Below, one piece after another: positions 1-13,100 of a DNA stretch of 64,000 nt. Every line of letters starts with the position of its first letter. Within the stretch, counting starts at the first letter, position 1. A model generated the notes under the pieces. The model was not told where the DNA came from and made no database searches. It was given only the letters and a program-made list of their open reading frames with translations. The stretch lies in contig JAJIRX010000648.1 in assembly GCA_023853785.1 (NCBI GenBank), positions 682,001-746,000 of the forward strand. The letters run 5' to 3'. Source of the DNA: Psilocybe azurescens. Its lineage: Eukaryota > Basidiomycota > Agaricomycetes > Agaricales > Agrocybaceae. A program made the translations under genes and the position numbers.

Positions 1-2371
1 AAAAACAAAGACGGTCTCGATATTTGACCCTGGGTGTCATCAGAATCATCAGCCGTTGGCGACATCGCATGCGGTGGCACAGGAGGCGGCGCTCCCCACT
101 GATATTCTCCAGAGGGTACAATAGGAGATTCCGGCGGTACCGATATAGAAGCTGTCCTTTGCCTCTGCACCGTCCTCAGACGTGCCATGCGTTCACGCTC
201 CCTCCTCTCATCTTCTTCCTGCTCGCGCTCTTTTAGGCGCTCTAACTGCTGAGCTGTAGCTACTTCGCCGTTCACATCCTCGATGTCCTGTAAACCCTTA
301 TGGGTGATTTTCGCACGTGGGGCAGATGACTTCAGAAGGATGGAATGTTCCAGTGCTTCTTTCTCGGCAAGTTTGATAGATTGTTTGGTCTCCTCGTCCG
401 CTAGGTCAGTCGACGACATGAGCGAAATCTCTTTGGCAGAAATATTTCCAGATGTAATGCGCTGATGAATAATAACACGGTCAACTTTGCTAAGATTAAA
501 CTGGAGCATCCTGAAACGTTCTCTAAAGGCACAGGATACAGAAACACTTGAGTTAATCCCAGGATGTCAATGATGCAGTTACAACGTACTTGTATTTTCC
601 TCCTGCGTGAGGATGGCCATTCTTATCTGGTTCTGCATAGATTTCAAATACATTGCTTTCGAGTTCGTTGGCGAATTGGCGGGCTTCATTGAGTAGCATT
701 TCCTTTTCTTCTTCGCTCAGTGCTTCCAATTCTTTAGGCACAACCTGTGTCTTGATATTCTTGGTGTCCTCTTCGTCGTCCATAGTATCTGAATCAGCAG
801 CCTGAATGCGAACGTGCGGATACCGCAGGAAGACATCTCGGAAAAGTTCCTCCAACTTCCCCAAGCAGTACTTTCGCGCTGGGTCATCGGCAGCGGTGTT
901 TCCGTGGTTGTCTGTCGACCTCTTGCGCTTGTGAACCGGGGATGGTTGGGTTATATTCGAATGAGGTGCTGCTTTTCTTTTCAACGTGTGATGGCTATGA
1001 ACGCTAGCGGCCGGCGATGGGGAAATCCTGCTGCGGCTAAGCCGTCGCTTTCTGTTCTCGTCTGCAGAGTCAGTATCCGATACAGTGGAGGCGCGCTAAA
1101 GTGGAGTTTCTTGCTGGTTAGCCCAAGAAGTCAAAGTTAACATCGTTACTCACCTTGATCACCGTTTTACTCCGCTCAACATGCTCGCTCTTCACATCGA
1201 TGTACTCATCTTCACTACTAGAGCTCTCCTCTGATTCCTCGGCCATAAGCCTGCGCTCCAGTGTCCTTTTGCCATTCTTCGACTTCAGCGCATCCTTTCG
1301 CCTTGTGGTGACAGCCAACTCGTCATCGACACACTCTTCGTTTGCTGCATCGCCCTCCCAAGTCACTATATGAGAAACCCAAGTCAGTTTATCGGTTCGC
1401 CGGAATCACATCAAGATAAAGGAATGAATGCGTTGTACGTGAAATGGTAAAAAAATGGTTCTGCGCAGCTAATGTCGTGCGATTCCGCAGGGTTGTGTAC
1501 TCGCTTATGTCGGGAAGTATGCGTAGGGGTAGGTACTCATACGGGCCTTCACTTTACAAGCGGTACCGGAAGTAGCATCGCACTGACTCCTGAGCACATA
1601 AACAAGACTATGACTCATGTAGCATGTGCTCTGAAGGTGGCATCCTACCACAGAAAGCCAGCATTTCTCTTTGTGTCAAGAAGCAGAATGCGTGAATCGA
1701 CAATGCAAAGGAGATTGTAGATAACGTGAGTTATCATGATCAAGCGAAGGTACAGAGATAGAACTTTCTTTTCTTCTCCACACAAAAAAAAGCAAAAACT
1801 ACGGGATATGTTGTACATAAGTAAGAATATAAATCAATCCACTCACTAGTTGATCGACGACCTGTTGATGTGGTACATGTAGGACATATGTAAATATCTG
1901 AGAAGATAAAATATCAGGATAGGTAGGACATGAATAGCGGATGATGAACTCACTAATTTCCTCCGCCTCCGGCTCACTCAAATCAACACATGTGAAATGA
2001 TACCTGAGGTTGCGTGGTCAGATAAGACTTGAAGATTTTGAAAAGGAAATGAAGCATAGAGAAAATCTTACGCACCAGATTCTACACTCCGAGCATTGGA
2101 TCATCGGTGAGCCGTCATCGCCCTTGGTGCAAGTACAATCAATAGGACGAAGGGTGACTCGCGGCCTTTCCTGCTTCCCTTTTCCTTTTCTGACGGCAGA
2201 AGATTTGGCAGAAATCTGTAGGCTCTCAATATTCTTCTCCTTCTCATCAAACGAGTCGACGTCCATGTCGTCATAATGTTTATGTGAAACGGACAGACTC
2301 TTCTGTCTCGATTCAGAGGCAGTTGAACCCTTGCTCAACAGTGCGGATCTAGTTCTGGAGCGGGTGCTCAT
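1..2371 (-). CDS. BYE1: BYE1-like transcription elongation regulator (PHD finger + TFIIS central domain), C-terminus off window
   Basis: Minus-strand, multi-exon gene starting at 2371 and still open at base 1. The first exon (about 100 residues) runs into a C4HC3 PHD finger near residues 79-130, with Cys pairs in CTCTKGDDG and QCSECRIW, then YHFTC, and finally YICPTC. The finger is completed across two introns. Later exons (1366-1159, about 1099-574, 507-1) give a Lys/Ser-rich linker and a TFIIS central domain containing RKYCLGKLEELF and, after an intron at about 508-573, ERFRMLQFNLSKVD. PHD plus TFIIS-M is the order in yeast Bye1, which binds RNA polymerase II and H3K4me3; a SPOC domain would be expected beyond the left edge. 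The intron between 1367 and about 1845 is unusually long for this window, so a missed exon is possible. No frameshift was needed. Confidence 0.85.
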
Positions 2372-2762
2372 ACTAGGGGCAATGGACGCTTATCGATAGC
2401 TACCTTCAAGATTGTCGTTTGGGGTGAAAATCTTTCGGAATGAATTGAGATGACGGACCCTTGTTATGTTGTGTCTTGCTTGCAAACAATTATTTTCCCA
2501 GCACGTGACATACCAGTGGGTCAAAGCATCATGTCACTGACAGGTCCTTAGATTATTCATCACTGCAGCTTTGTTACTTGCTCTCTATATACAGGAGAGA
2601 CAATCTATGCTTTAACAGGTGAGGAAGACAGCTGCCTCAATATGAACATGATTTTCTCTGATCTCCTGCTGTACCCTTTGGTGACGGCGAATATTAAAAT
2701 AGCTTCTACAAACGAGCGCGTCAAGTAATTAATTCTGAGTAATTACTGTTGCATAAATATGG
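2372..2762. other. Intergenic: BYE1-like promoter and 3' flank of the BTB gene
   Basis: About 390 bp with no plausible coding exon. It holds the upstream region of the minus-strand BYE1-like gene and the 3' flank of the minus-strand BTB gene. A palindromic CACGTG hexamer lies at 2502-2507, about 130 bp upstream of the BYE1-like start. It fits a bHLH (E-box) site, but function is only a guess. Confidence 0.5.
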
Positions 2763-4865
2763 TCATTCCTCATCACTACTAGCATTACCAATCGAGTCCA
2801 CTGACAGAGCCATCCGGGTATAAAATAGACCATAGTCCGTAGAAATAGTATGTGATGAAGGATAAGAGTATAACGATATGTTCGCCGCATCGAGATTAGC
2901 AGGGTATGCACGGTATGATGGGTCCAGCTCTTCAATGTTAAAAGTACTACCCTGTGCGGAAAAACTTGAGTATATGGATGATGTCGAAGAAGAACGACTC
3001 CGCGTCGAATATATAGTTGATATAGGTTGAGGCTCAAGTTGAGGCATAGAATAGGTTCTTGAGAGTCCTGAAGAGGGGTCAATCATGATTGCCGAAAGTC
3101 CACCCATGGCCTCTTCAATTCTAGTTCGAAGACTTGACGGAGAAAGGTGGAAAGATTCGCTAACACGAGATGGCACGAGTAGTTGACCCAGCGACTGATT
3201 AAAAAATGATGATTCGAAAAGAAACATCGCCATAAGGGGTGAAGGATACATACGTGATAGAGAGCGCGTGCATGATGATCATCCAAGCACCTGGACAGTG
3301 CCTTTAACACCCATCCCAGCTCACTCTCAGCTTGATTCTTCCTGTCCTCGTTATCGGAAATGCAATCCTTCATGACTCGCATCCACTCTTCGCTTTCAAA
3401 ACAAGAGTCCGGATCCGTAAATAACACTTGGTCAAGCGCATCGCGCACGTCGACGACCATGTCCGTGATAGATAAATCATTATCGGCATTATCCATCGTC
3501 TCTAGTTGTGTCAGTGCCATCTCTGCGTTGAAAAGTAAAGGGAAGACATTGATTGCAGTGGCCAGTACTTTGATATCCTTCATCGCATACTCCTTGCTAC
3601 TTCTCGGTAACCCACCAAATTCAGGAGTGCACCACCCTTCACCAAAGAGTGCAACGCTAGCCCTTCGGACCCCACGGAGAATAACATCATCCATAACATC
3701 CTCTTCAAGAGCAAATTCAAGGACACGGGGAATTCTCCGGGAACATTGCCGACAGCTACAACCTCCCGCTTTTGCCATGCCATTCCACTTCTGTCCAACA
3801 AGGCGTTCATATTCCTCATCTGTAGCAAATGCGTGGAATAATCCATGCATCATTTCTTCTACAAATCGGACCCTTATTTCCGCGTTTAAGGTCGCTATAT
3901 CCAGATACCGAGAACCTTTAAAGATAGAGAACGCGGTTGAAAGGTCGTATGTCCTGTTGAAGTAGTTGAGCGTGCCAGTGTATATAAAGCCAAGAATGAA
4001 GAAGAAACCGGGAGGTGTAAAAGTGGGAATGGGAAGTGCTAATGTCAGAACCTCGTCTGATGCTGGACCTTCTTTCTCTGCAATGGCACATTTAGCGAGG
4101 ACACCTTTGAAATAGGGCGAGCGCGAAGCGAGTAGGAATCTATGGGACCAGAAAACATAAACGGGCGGATCCTCCTCAGGCTGTGGTACAACTATTCGGA
4201 CATCAGAGTTGAGTCGCGCCCTCCACGCAAAGAGTAAGTCTCCTTGGAGGCCGGTCAATAAGCGCTTCACCGCAGGGTTACTTTCGGTAACATCAGATAA
4301 GGGGGCCTTCTCCTTCGGCCCTTTGTTCTCAGCATAGAAGCCACGGAGTACGCGGGTGAGAGACTGTTCGTCAAATTTCGAAACAGAGAGGCGAAGGAGA
4401 CACGAGGCATGCGAAGAGTCAAATGGTTCGGGATCCGTTGCAAGAAGTTCTTCTTGCCATTTGGGTGATACAGAGCCTGACACCGTAGCGTAAGGAAGAG
4501 GGGACGTCCCACTACCATCTTTGCGAGGGAAATATTGATCACGATACGCGGCAGGTACTCGTGCATATAGAATAGCTGAGCACATAGTTCTTTAGATGAT
4601 TCAACTTTTTGTTGTGGGACATACCTTTATGACCCCATATTTCAACGGGATTTTCGTTGTGGTCTCTTTCTTTACCGATGGACTTGTTAACCTCCCACAC
4701 CACATCTCCAAATCGGCTCTTCGCGTGACGAAAGGAAGATTTCAGATGTTTTTGCCAAACAGAGACTGAGGTTTTCAGAATTTCTTCAAGTGGTGAGCAA
4801 CTTTCGTCCGGTGTAGTGCCGGCAGCTGTTGCGGCCACGACCGTAGTCTCTGCAGGTTCTGTCAT
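2763..4865 (-). CDS. BTB/POZ domain protein with two BTB-like segments
   Basis: Three-exon minus-strand gene, about 680 residues: start 4865, a short intron near 4580-4626, a long second exon, an intron near 3196-3255, and the stop at 2763. The first splice creates IWGHKAILYARVP, the start of a BTB fold. A second and clearer BTB segment follows about 150 residues later, with VFWSHRFLLASRSPYFKGVL and FILGFIYTGTLNYFNRTYDL. The middle carries a Cys-rich stretch (CSCRQCSRR). The C-terminus is Ser-rich and probably disordered. BTB domains dimerise and often act as Cullin-3 substrate adaptors; no MATH, Kelch or other effector domain is visible, so the role is unknown. Double-BTB proteins of this general kind are found in other fungi. 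The frame is clean throughout. Confidence 0.8.
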
Positions 4866-7800
4866 CTTTTGAGAGCTAGAACGAATTTGTCGAAATTTGG
4901 CAATCTAGGAGAGGCAGAACGAAGACCAATAAACCAGGAAATGTCGATGAATTCTTAGAGTGTATAGGTAGCTCATGCAGATGCAGTGTCGAGCAGACAG
5001 TGCCACTGCGTTGACCCAGCGCAGAATGCACAACATGACAGACAGGACCGCGTAACCATATTCCCTTCATCGTGAGTAATAGAATTGACACTGACAGCTA
5101 GGTCAGCGCGCCGAGTAAGAATCTTTTGATAGAGCGGCATCGTAAGCAGGTAGCCACAAGTGCAGGAAATCGTCTGAAGGATGAAAAAAGCGACGACAGG
5201 AAGTGGAAATGGCGCGTGGTCAGTGTCATGCAGCAGTAGAACGCGGCCACATGACCAATAATCAGGTAAGGCGTGGCTTGGTACCGGAGTGCGGGATTTG
5301 AAAGATCGCCTCTCCTTGATTTTTGAATTGGATTAACCTTTTCTAGTTCTTAGACTCAAAAACCAACATAATCGCTCACTCTGTGTAAGAATTATCTAGC
5401 ACGGCTGCACAATATAACTGTCCGTCGGACAAAATCTTATCGGATATCGAAATGCTTCCAACATTCATCCTGGACCCTGTATTCTTAGTTTCAATCTCTT
5501 TCAAGGTCTCTTGTTTGTCCGACTGCAGCTTGCATGATTGTAAGTCCGGATACATCCTAAAACAGCTTGTTTCTACCAGCAGCTCTGCTAGTGGCGTTCT
5601 CCCTATTTTTTAAGACTCTGTACAACACCAAGGTGCGCGATGGTACCTACTGGTACACATCTTTGTTCTACTCAGGCACCAGAGGTCTAGCCTCCTGGAA
5701 CATCCAAGTATGTCTCTCTCTCATGAGCTCCCGTAACATAATGATCTCAGCCGGTCATGTCCAGCCGGGAACATAGCCAAAACATGCATCGCAGAACAAC
5801 ATCATGGCTAAGACCTGTGGAGAGCCGAGTCGGCAATTCGGTTTCGACGTTCAAACAAAGAGCTATTCCTGGCCCCATACCCATTGCGATTTCTCCGATC
5901 TAGCCCACCGACCACCACAGCCTCCCATTGAGGGTGTAACCCATGGTCATCCGAACGGTTTTCCATACCCAATCGTGATGTTTTCTTCTCGTTATGGGCG
6001 TGCTGTGGGGTGGAAATTCGCAAGCTCGCCAGTAATCCTATTACTCCACTCGCAATATTTCCTTAGTAAGGCGTCCGTCCTTGGACTAGGGTGATCCCAA
6101 TCCCACAATGCCGTAAACTTGATCTTCCGCTGTATATAATTAGCATCTTCAGCATTGTCTGCGATGTCCTTCTTCCACGTCAGTGTGCTGTGCAGATCGC
6201 TTTTCAGGCTTCGATGTCAGAAAATTGCCACAGACCGAGTCATGAAATGTGGTCATACGCCATTCTAAAATGTAGTCTTCTTTCCGATGATACAAATGGC
6301 AGACATGTACGGCATCCACGACGAGTTCTGCTACGTACTTTGATTTGTCTGGTTTGATAATTACATCACTAGCTGGCTCAAGAGAGAGTCAAAACGGACG
6401 TTCATTAGCCAAAAGATTTGTAAGAATAGTACTTCGAATGACGGTCCTATCTCCTATTTCCTCAATTACTCTTCGCGGCGTATCTGGGACGTGGTTTTTA
6501 TAGGTTCTTCTTTTCACCGATGCACTGTCAAGCCCGCCACCAAATTATGGAGCGGGCGAGAAATACGCGTGTTTTTCATTACATTGAATCGGCACTTGGG
6601 TCCAGAGCACCATCATTAAAGTGGCTTACTTTTGATTGACCAGCGTGGGTGTAAGATACTAGATAGACAGCCACTTGGGAGGAGAGGAGCTTAGATGAAA
6701 GATAAGCCAAATGTTTAGCCATATACCGGAAGCTTAGTTAAAATTAACCTCTTCATCACTAGATATTCTGTATTAAACGGGACGTTCACCTTGAACGTCT
6801 GACCAGATTTACATAGCCCACCTGGTTACCATCTGACCTCCAGTGAGAACACGCCCAAATTTACCATACAGAACTCGTATCTGCATAACATTACATCCAA
6901 ACATAGCAAGCCGACTCATTTCACATTTCCTACCACGACTCATATCAGGTTAATAAAAGGTGTAGTGTTACTCAGCATTGCAATTCTTCTAGTCGTCGCC
7001 GCCTCCACCACGCAAGGAAATCTATTTTTAGCACCATCATAGCCCGTGAGGGTGCCAAGCTCAGGTGGCCGGGAAATGACCATTTTTGGGTGATAAGACG
7101 CAAATGTTGGCATCCGGAATGGAATTGTGGGCGCAGACGCGGGCATACTTCGACACTATATGTAAGATTCTAGACTTAGGCAATCGCCGGCAGGGTAGTG
7201 TATATTTAAGCGCCGGTATCTGGGGTTGTTTCTCCGAGTTAGTGAACCTAAGAGAGGCCGGTGTGGGCAAGCTGTGGGCTGTTTCTGTGGGATCTGATGC
7301 GCTTTCTGAGGTTATTTTATTCTTAGGAATAGATTAAATAAATGGAAATGATGGTTGCTGGATTAATTTGGAGAAGGAATCAAACAGTCCCAGGAGGCTG
7401 GCCTCCGCCAGAGCGGATATGCGAACTTACTTCAATTAAATCTAAACCTTCCTCTCGGTGGCAATATCACCTGTGCGTATTCGGATGTGCCTTGATAGAG
7501 AACTTTACGAATCCGGGAATACTTGGAAAGGCATCCAATTCGAGGGGACAACAGTCCGATAAGATGCTCGCTGAGTACTTGCAAAACAAAGTACTGTCAG
7601 AAAATGGGGGTGAAGATGGAGACGGAGACGGAGGCTATGCATATGAGCTGCGCAATAAAGCTAAGCCAACAAACCCCCTTATGTAGTTCTCTGGCGATGT
7701 TCTTGAGGCTTTCAAGAAATGCGCATGAAGCCGAGTGTCACTTTTATATGTTATGTTCCGTTTTCTCAAGTTAGCAAGTTCCCTTGTACCTTACATATTA

Positions 7801-10149
7801 CTATCACCCGCTTGTCTGACCGGTTAACAGGCGGGTATCGAGTACCCGATGCAATTCAATTCGCTGCTTCACTCACTGCGAGTATATGTATACTTCAATA
7901 TAAATAATCTGGGTGCTTAGGCATCCGAGTTTGAGTACGGTCGAGGACTCCGAGTCGACGCTCTATGTACCCAGCTCTTTAACCCCTCGAGACCCGGACT
8001 TAAGTCCACGAATAGAAGCAAGAGAAAATTATGATCCTGCTACAGATTTATAACGATGATAATGCAACTATTCATAATGCCTACTTATTCAATGACACCA
8101 ACCAATCGAGAAAATGGCGAAGTGCCGCCGAGGGAAGCTGGACTCAAGTATATTGATGCGGATGGCGTCGACGCCTCTTCTTCAAAACGTCAGTCAGACG
8201 GTGTGTTACCGTAATAGGAGCGAGTACGGATGTGCTCTTTGAAGCGGACTCTGTATACGCGACTCCGGGGAAGTATCCATTTTCAAGTTTATAGTATTAT
8301 TATCCCAGCCAAGGAACGCTGTGTATGTATGAGACCCATACCCCGCATACACACATGTGCGCTCATCGTCCAATACAGACAGACTTCTTTTTGGTCCGCG
8401 CCCACTGTCCTGTAAGTTGCAATTCTATTTCAGGCTTTACATTTCTTCGAACAATGGAATTCAATTTCTTTTGGGTACCTTTAAACCCGTGTGCACCACT
8501 GGCATGTCGGCCGCCCTCAGATGTCAAGGCGCGCGAGCGATTATCACCGTTTATAATTAAGAGGGAACATCATTTACAGAGTTTGATTATACTGGAGATT
8601 GGTCGGGCGCTGTAACTGGATGTTTATAGACAATAGAAAGGTAGAATCTAGATAGAACGTTTTTGACTTATCGCCGCAATGCCGCGGCGGGTGGTGTCTG
8701 TATGTCGAATTTGTCGTTGTGTATCATGTAACGTCGGGGGTGAGTCGCTCACCTCAGTAGGCAATAATGCCTCCCAAGTCGCTATTAAATAGGGGTTGAA
8801 TTTCGGATTTCTAAGCGATCCCGCGAGTGTTCATGTTGACAGACATGGACAGTGGAACTATGATAACATCGGACGGCGTGCATGTGCCGTGCGGGACTTG
8901 AATGCATAATCTCCCATGAAGAAGCCTTCGAATGCGATGTGCGCAGAATATCGAAGACGAAATGAATACATACGTATCTGATGTCGAAATATGGGGCTAT
9001 TTATAAATGTGCGATTGATGAGTTGTTTGGTTTTGTTCAGAAGAGAATTGAGAGGCAATGATTTATTTTGCGTTTCTAGAATTCGCTCGACGTTGGGAAA
9101 ATAATGGGATATACTTATAGAGTGTTGAGGTTCACGATAATGTTAAGAGGCATATGATCCAACGATTGGAGGACTGAAAGAGAAGGAACTGGAATAGGCA
9201 TCCTTGCCAGTCGGTGAGTGTTGCTTTGTTATCAGGGCCCTGCAAATTGGGTGATAAGATAGAAGACATGGGAAGCGGGCTTTGTATTTGCAGGTATGAG
9301 GGGAATGGGTATATAGAATCTTAGTATTTGGGCATCAAGGATGAAGAGCAGTAGTACAGGTTAAGTAGCAGAAGACTGCGTGTCTACGACGGGGCAAAAG
9401 TGCGTGGTGCCCGGGAAGACGGGGAATAGTTGCTGAACAATGATGCTTAAATGTCAATGTGAGGAGCGTGTGTAGGTTATAGAAAAAGACGAAGACTATT
9501 GGGCCCGGAGATAGGGAGTGACGCTAATGAGTGTGTAAGTTTCGCACAGTGGTGGTCTGGTCCGACGCGTGGGTGAGGTTATCACTGCTATCGTATATGT
9601 CAGGAAGTTTCTTATGTATAGAATTGATAGGTGTTATCGTCTGTATGTGGCAATAGAAGGATAGGGGAATATACACGCGCCGGAGGCTTGGCTGTGGCGA
9701 TGGAAGGAGAGCAAGGTATATGGGGAACATTGTCGGGCCGTAACGATGACTGCACTTGTGACGAAGTTGATATATATTTACAAGATGAACATGTGCATGG
9801 TGTGGTGATAGTGATGGATGGTGGCTCGGAGCATTGTTGGTTCTTTGACTTGAATGGGATGTGTTTTGCTCCGAGCAAGGAGGGAGATGCAAGGAGGACG
9901 GATTGGAGGAGACTAAAACATGAGACCAGAGACATCTATTTCGGCGTTGAGCGCAGAGGCGGGATTCTCAACGAGTGAATCCGGGGATAAGTTGAACAAG
10001 TGCGTCATGCTTTCATCATCATCAGCGACGCCAGAATAGGAAATGGCCGGGATCAGGTCACCTGTTTGCTTTAGCGCGCCAACAGGCAAGGCACTAACCA
10101 ATCGCGACTCTGTCTGTTTCACTTACGCTCTCTCCTCAGAGAGTTATCC
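4866..10149. other. Gene-poor region of about 5.3 kb
   Basis: No complete gene could be supported on either strand. The open frames here are short, lack family motifs and do not join through plausible introns, apart from the relic at 5567-5776. The base composition is close to that of the flanks, with no obvious tandem array. A small palindrome, CGGGTA-tcgag-TACCCG, occurs near 7831-7847. The last part (about 9.9-10.15 kb) must include the promoter and 5' leader of the large kinase gene at 10150. I found no terminal repeats, reverse transcriptase or transposase motifs, although a strongly decayed element would be hard to see by eye. Confidence 0.45.
5567..5776 (+). pseudogene. Probable relic of the C-terminal part of an agaricomycete multi-span membrane protein
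   Basis: A 70-codon open frame with a hydrophobic start (PAALLVAFSLFF), then KTLYNTKVRDGTYWYTSLF and, near its end, SLMSSRNIMIS. The order 'hydrophobic helix - short basic loop with RDGxxY - hydrophobic helix - xxSSRxxxN' resembles the last two helices of the large agaricomycete 7TM family annotated as DUF6533/DUF6534. No upstream exons encoding the earlier helices could be found. A GTATGT donor sits inside the frame near 5708, so splicing could give a different tail. The fragment is too short and too isolated to be an intact member. The family assignment rests on a loose motif match. Confidence 0.3.
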
Positions 10150-13100
10150 ATGGCCACCGCTGTCCTGCCCTCCTCCAAGTCCTCCTCGCCGTTCCACAGG
10201 ACAGCCAGGGTCACCGCCAGCTCCCCAATTCCCTCGTCCTCCTCTTCCCACTCCCCAGACAGTTCGGCTCCATCTCCAGAACCCTCCACAAAGACTTTTC
10301 AGCGTTTGAGATCATCGCTCGAGCAGAGCATCAGGACTGCCACACGCTCAAAAAGGCCCTTCCTCCCGTCGACGAGTTTGCAACTTTGACAGCAAAGGGA
10401 AAGGGAAAGGCCAAGGATGAACCCCAGGAAAAGGAAAAGATGAATATGCTCAGAAGAGTTACCTTCCGGCGCAGAGAGTCTGCAACGCCTTCTCCAAACC
10501 CGCCCCCAGAGAAGGACAGAGTTGCAGGTGTCACGAGTTTCATCACCCCGTCTATGCGCCTTGCCTCAATGTCTTCGCCCGCTCTTCATTTGTCATCCCA
10601 GGCACTGCCCTCACCAAAGTCCCAGCCCTCCGTTCCCCTCTCGTCATCCAGCAACACGGACAGCCTCGTGTCGCCTACACGCCAGCGCTCGACAAAGCCC
10701 AGTTTGCAAATAAGCACCCCTGCACAGCACTCCGCCTCCAAGGAACCCGCTACTCGCCATCGATCCTCCTCAAAGTCCTCCACACCTATTCCACCATCCC
10801 CTTCATCCCCTTCTCTTCCCCTTCACCATACATCCACCCCTACTCGCCCTCGCAAAGATCGCGATCGGGATATCCCAGGAACCGGACAGCTCGCACGGGG
10901 CCCGTCGGTGAGACCCTCACCCATCAATCCACGTGCTGCTCCTTCCACCGCTGTCCGTCCCCGATCGCCCTCAACCGCCACTAGATCCACCCAAGTCACT
11001 CCCCGAGAGGATTAACCTCGGCATCTTCCTCCCATCTTCCTCTCTCTTCCTCGCCGAGTCCCCCTCCGACACCGACCCGCCGACGCCCTTCTCTAGAGCC
11101 TTCAAAGCGTCCTTCCTTAGATACACCCCGTCGGCCGTCCATAGACGCCACACCACGCCATTCTTCCCGCGATTCACCTATTAGTGTGCGAAGAAACGAA
11201 TCTCCTTCTCCATCACCTATCCGGCCAAGGGCAATATCACCAACCCAACGCTCCTATGCACAGAATCGGCATTTCAATATCTCTTCCGGCTCCTTGGTTC
11301 TCTCCAATAATCTTCCAGCTTCTACTCACGACGAGAACACCACGCCCCGTGACCTTATCCGCACCGCTACCTCCCTGATCTGCAAACACGTACAAAAACC
11401 TCCTCCACATATGTGCCGCACCGAGCAAGGGATCAAGGATTGGGAAGAGGTCGAGGTCAGGACTAGAAACCTTGTTCGTCTCGAGAGGGGTGGGCGAAAG
11501 GTGTCGCGTCGACTGCGAGACGGAGCTCAGTAGATGTCAGCACTTCGGGCGTTCCGGGAGAGGATAAGGAGAGAAAATCATTTTGCGAGGCGTTGAGAGA
11601 TGGTTATGTGTTATGCCAGTGCGTTGTGTTTGATTTTTATTTGCGGATTTTGCTAACAAAACGCGTCCTTTGTTGTAGATTAATGAATAAACTTCGGCAG
11701 AGCTCGATTGTTCGTCCTGATGCGCGCGAAGATGGAGTTGTGCGCACGGCGAACGTTACCAAGTTTCTCGCGGCCTGCGCGTCGTTTGGACTTCCGGCTG
11801 AAGATCTATTTCTGCGCGACGACTTGATGGAGGTCGCCGGCAATAAAGAGGCCGCAGTGAGAGTGGCGAAGACCGTGATCAAACTTGTTGCATTTGCAGA
11901 AGAAAGCGAGGAAGATCGGACGAGGGAGAGGGAGAAGGGCAAGTGGATCAGAGGCGGTGGGATGGGCCCTAGTCAGTCAACTTCGTCTTCGACCTCTGGG
12001 AGTAGGAGTCCATATGGGACCGTTTCTTCGCGTGGGTCGGCGTCTACACCGAACTTGCTGGCGGCGCATCAGATTCACCAAGCGCCAACTTCGCCCACGC
12101 GTAAGCGGTGGAGTCCGCCAGAAGACATGACACCGTTGAGATCAAGCAGCCCTGAGAATAGCGCGCACGGCAGTGGGGTCGGGATCAGGGTCGACTGTGG
12201 CGGATAGGACGACAAGAGGATTCACGCAGTCAAGGCTTTCGAGCGATGCGCAGAAGGACAAGAAGCCCGTAAAGGTCGTCAAAGGCCATGATCAGCGCAG
12301 TGGCAAGGACGCGATGAAATTTGAAGAGGAGGAGAAGGCCGGGAAGGATGATGATGCCGGGGAGGAGGCGGAGTTTAAAGTGATGCCGGTGCCCACGATG
12401 ATGCGACCGCCGCCTCCACCCCGCTCGCCTCTGCGAAAGCCGTCAATGAAGCACGTCGAGGATGGCTCGTCATTCGGCGGGGGGTTGGGGCTCGCTAATT
12501 CGCGGATTAATTCCTCTTCTCCAACAAAGACACCGGTAACGGCGACAGTGACGCCGACGAAGCGCAGGGTGTCTGCATCATCTGGAATTGCATCTTTCCC
12601 TTCTACTGGTGCTGTGGCACCTTCTGTGCGCGACTCAGTGGCTGACTCGACGAGGGCTTCCATTGGAGATGCATCCATACGGGACGAGCTGATCTTGCCG
12701 CCCGCCCGCCCTGCCTATGGATATGGGCACCCGCATTCACCAGGATCTGGACTCACGCAGCAGAGAATACAGATGCGACAGAGCGTGGCATCGTCAGCGA
12801 TATCTGTCGCGGTGTCGGAGACAGACACTACGCTGACGAGCGCCAAGTCGAGTTTGTTGGATGGGGGCAGAAGCAGCAGTTTGTTTGGGGGTGGGGGTGG
12901 GGGCGGGTACAGTGCGGGGTGGAATGGGAACGGTAACGGATATGGATATGGTAACGGGAACGGAAATGGGAACCACAACATGTACGGCACCATACGGACT
13001 ATGACGACAGATTTGACGAGCGAGGCGCCGTCGATCTCGAGGACGGAGGGAAGTGCTATGAGTGAGGAGCTGGAGGCGATGATGTTGATGAAGAGGAGGG

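Noticed and set aside
8858..9058. Possible tRNA-like sequence near the GGGACTTGAATGC stretch
   Set aside because: No paired acceptor stem, D-loop or anticodon loop could be drawn around it; the T-loop resemblance is partial.
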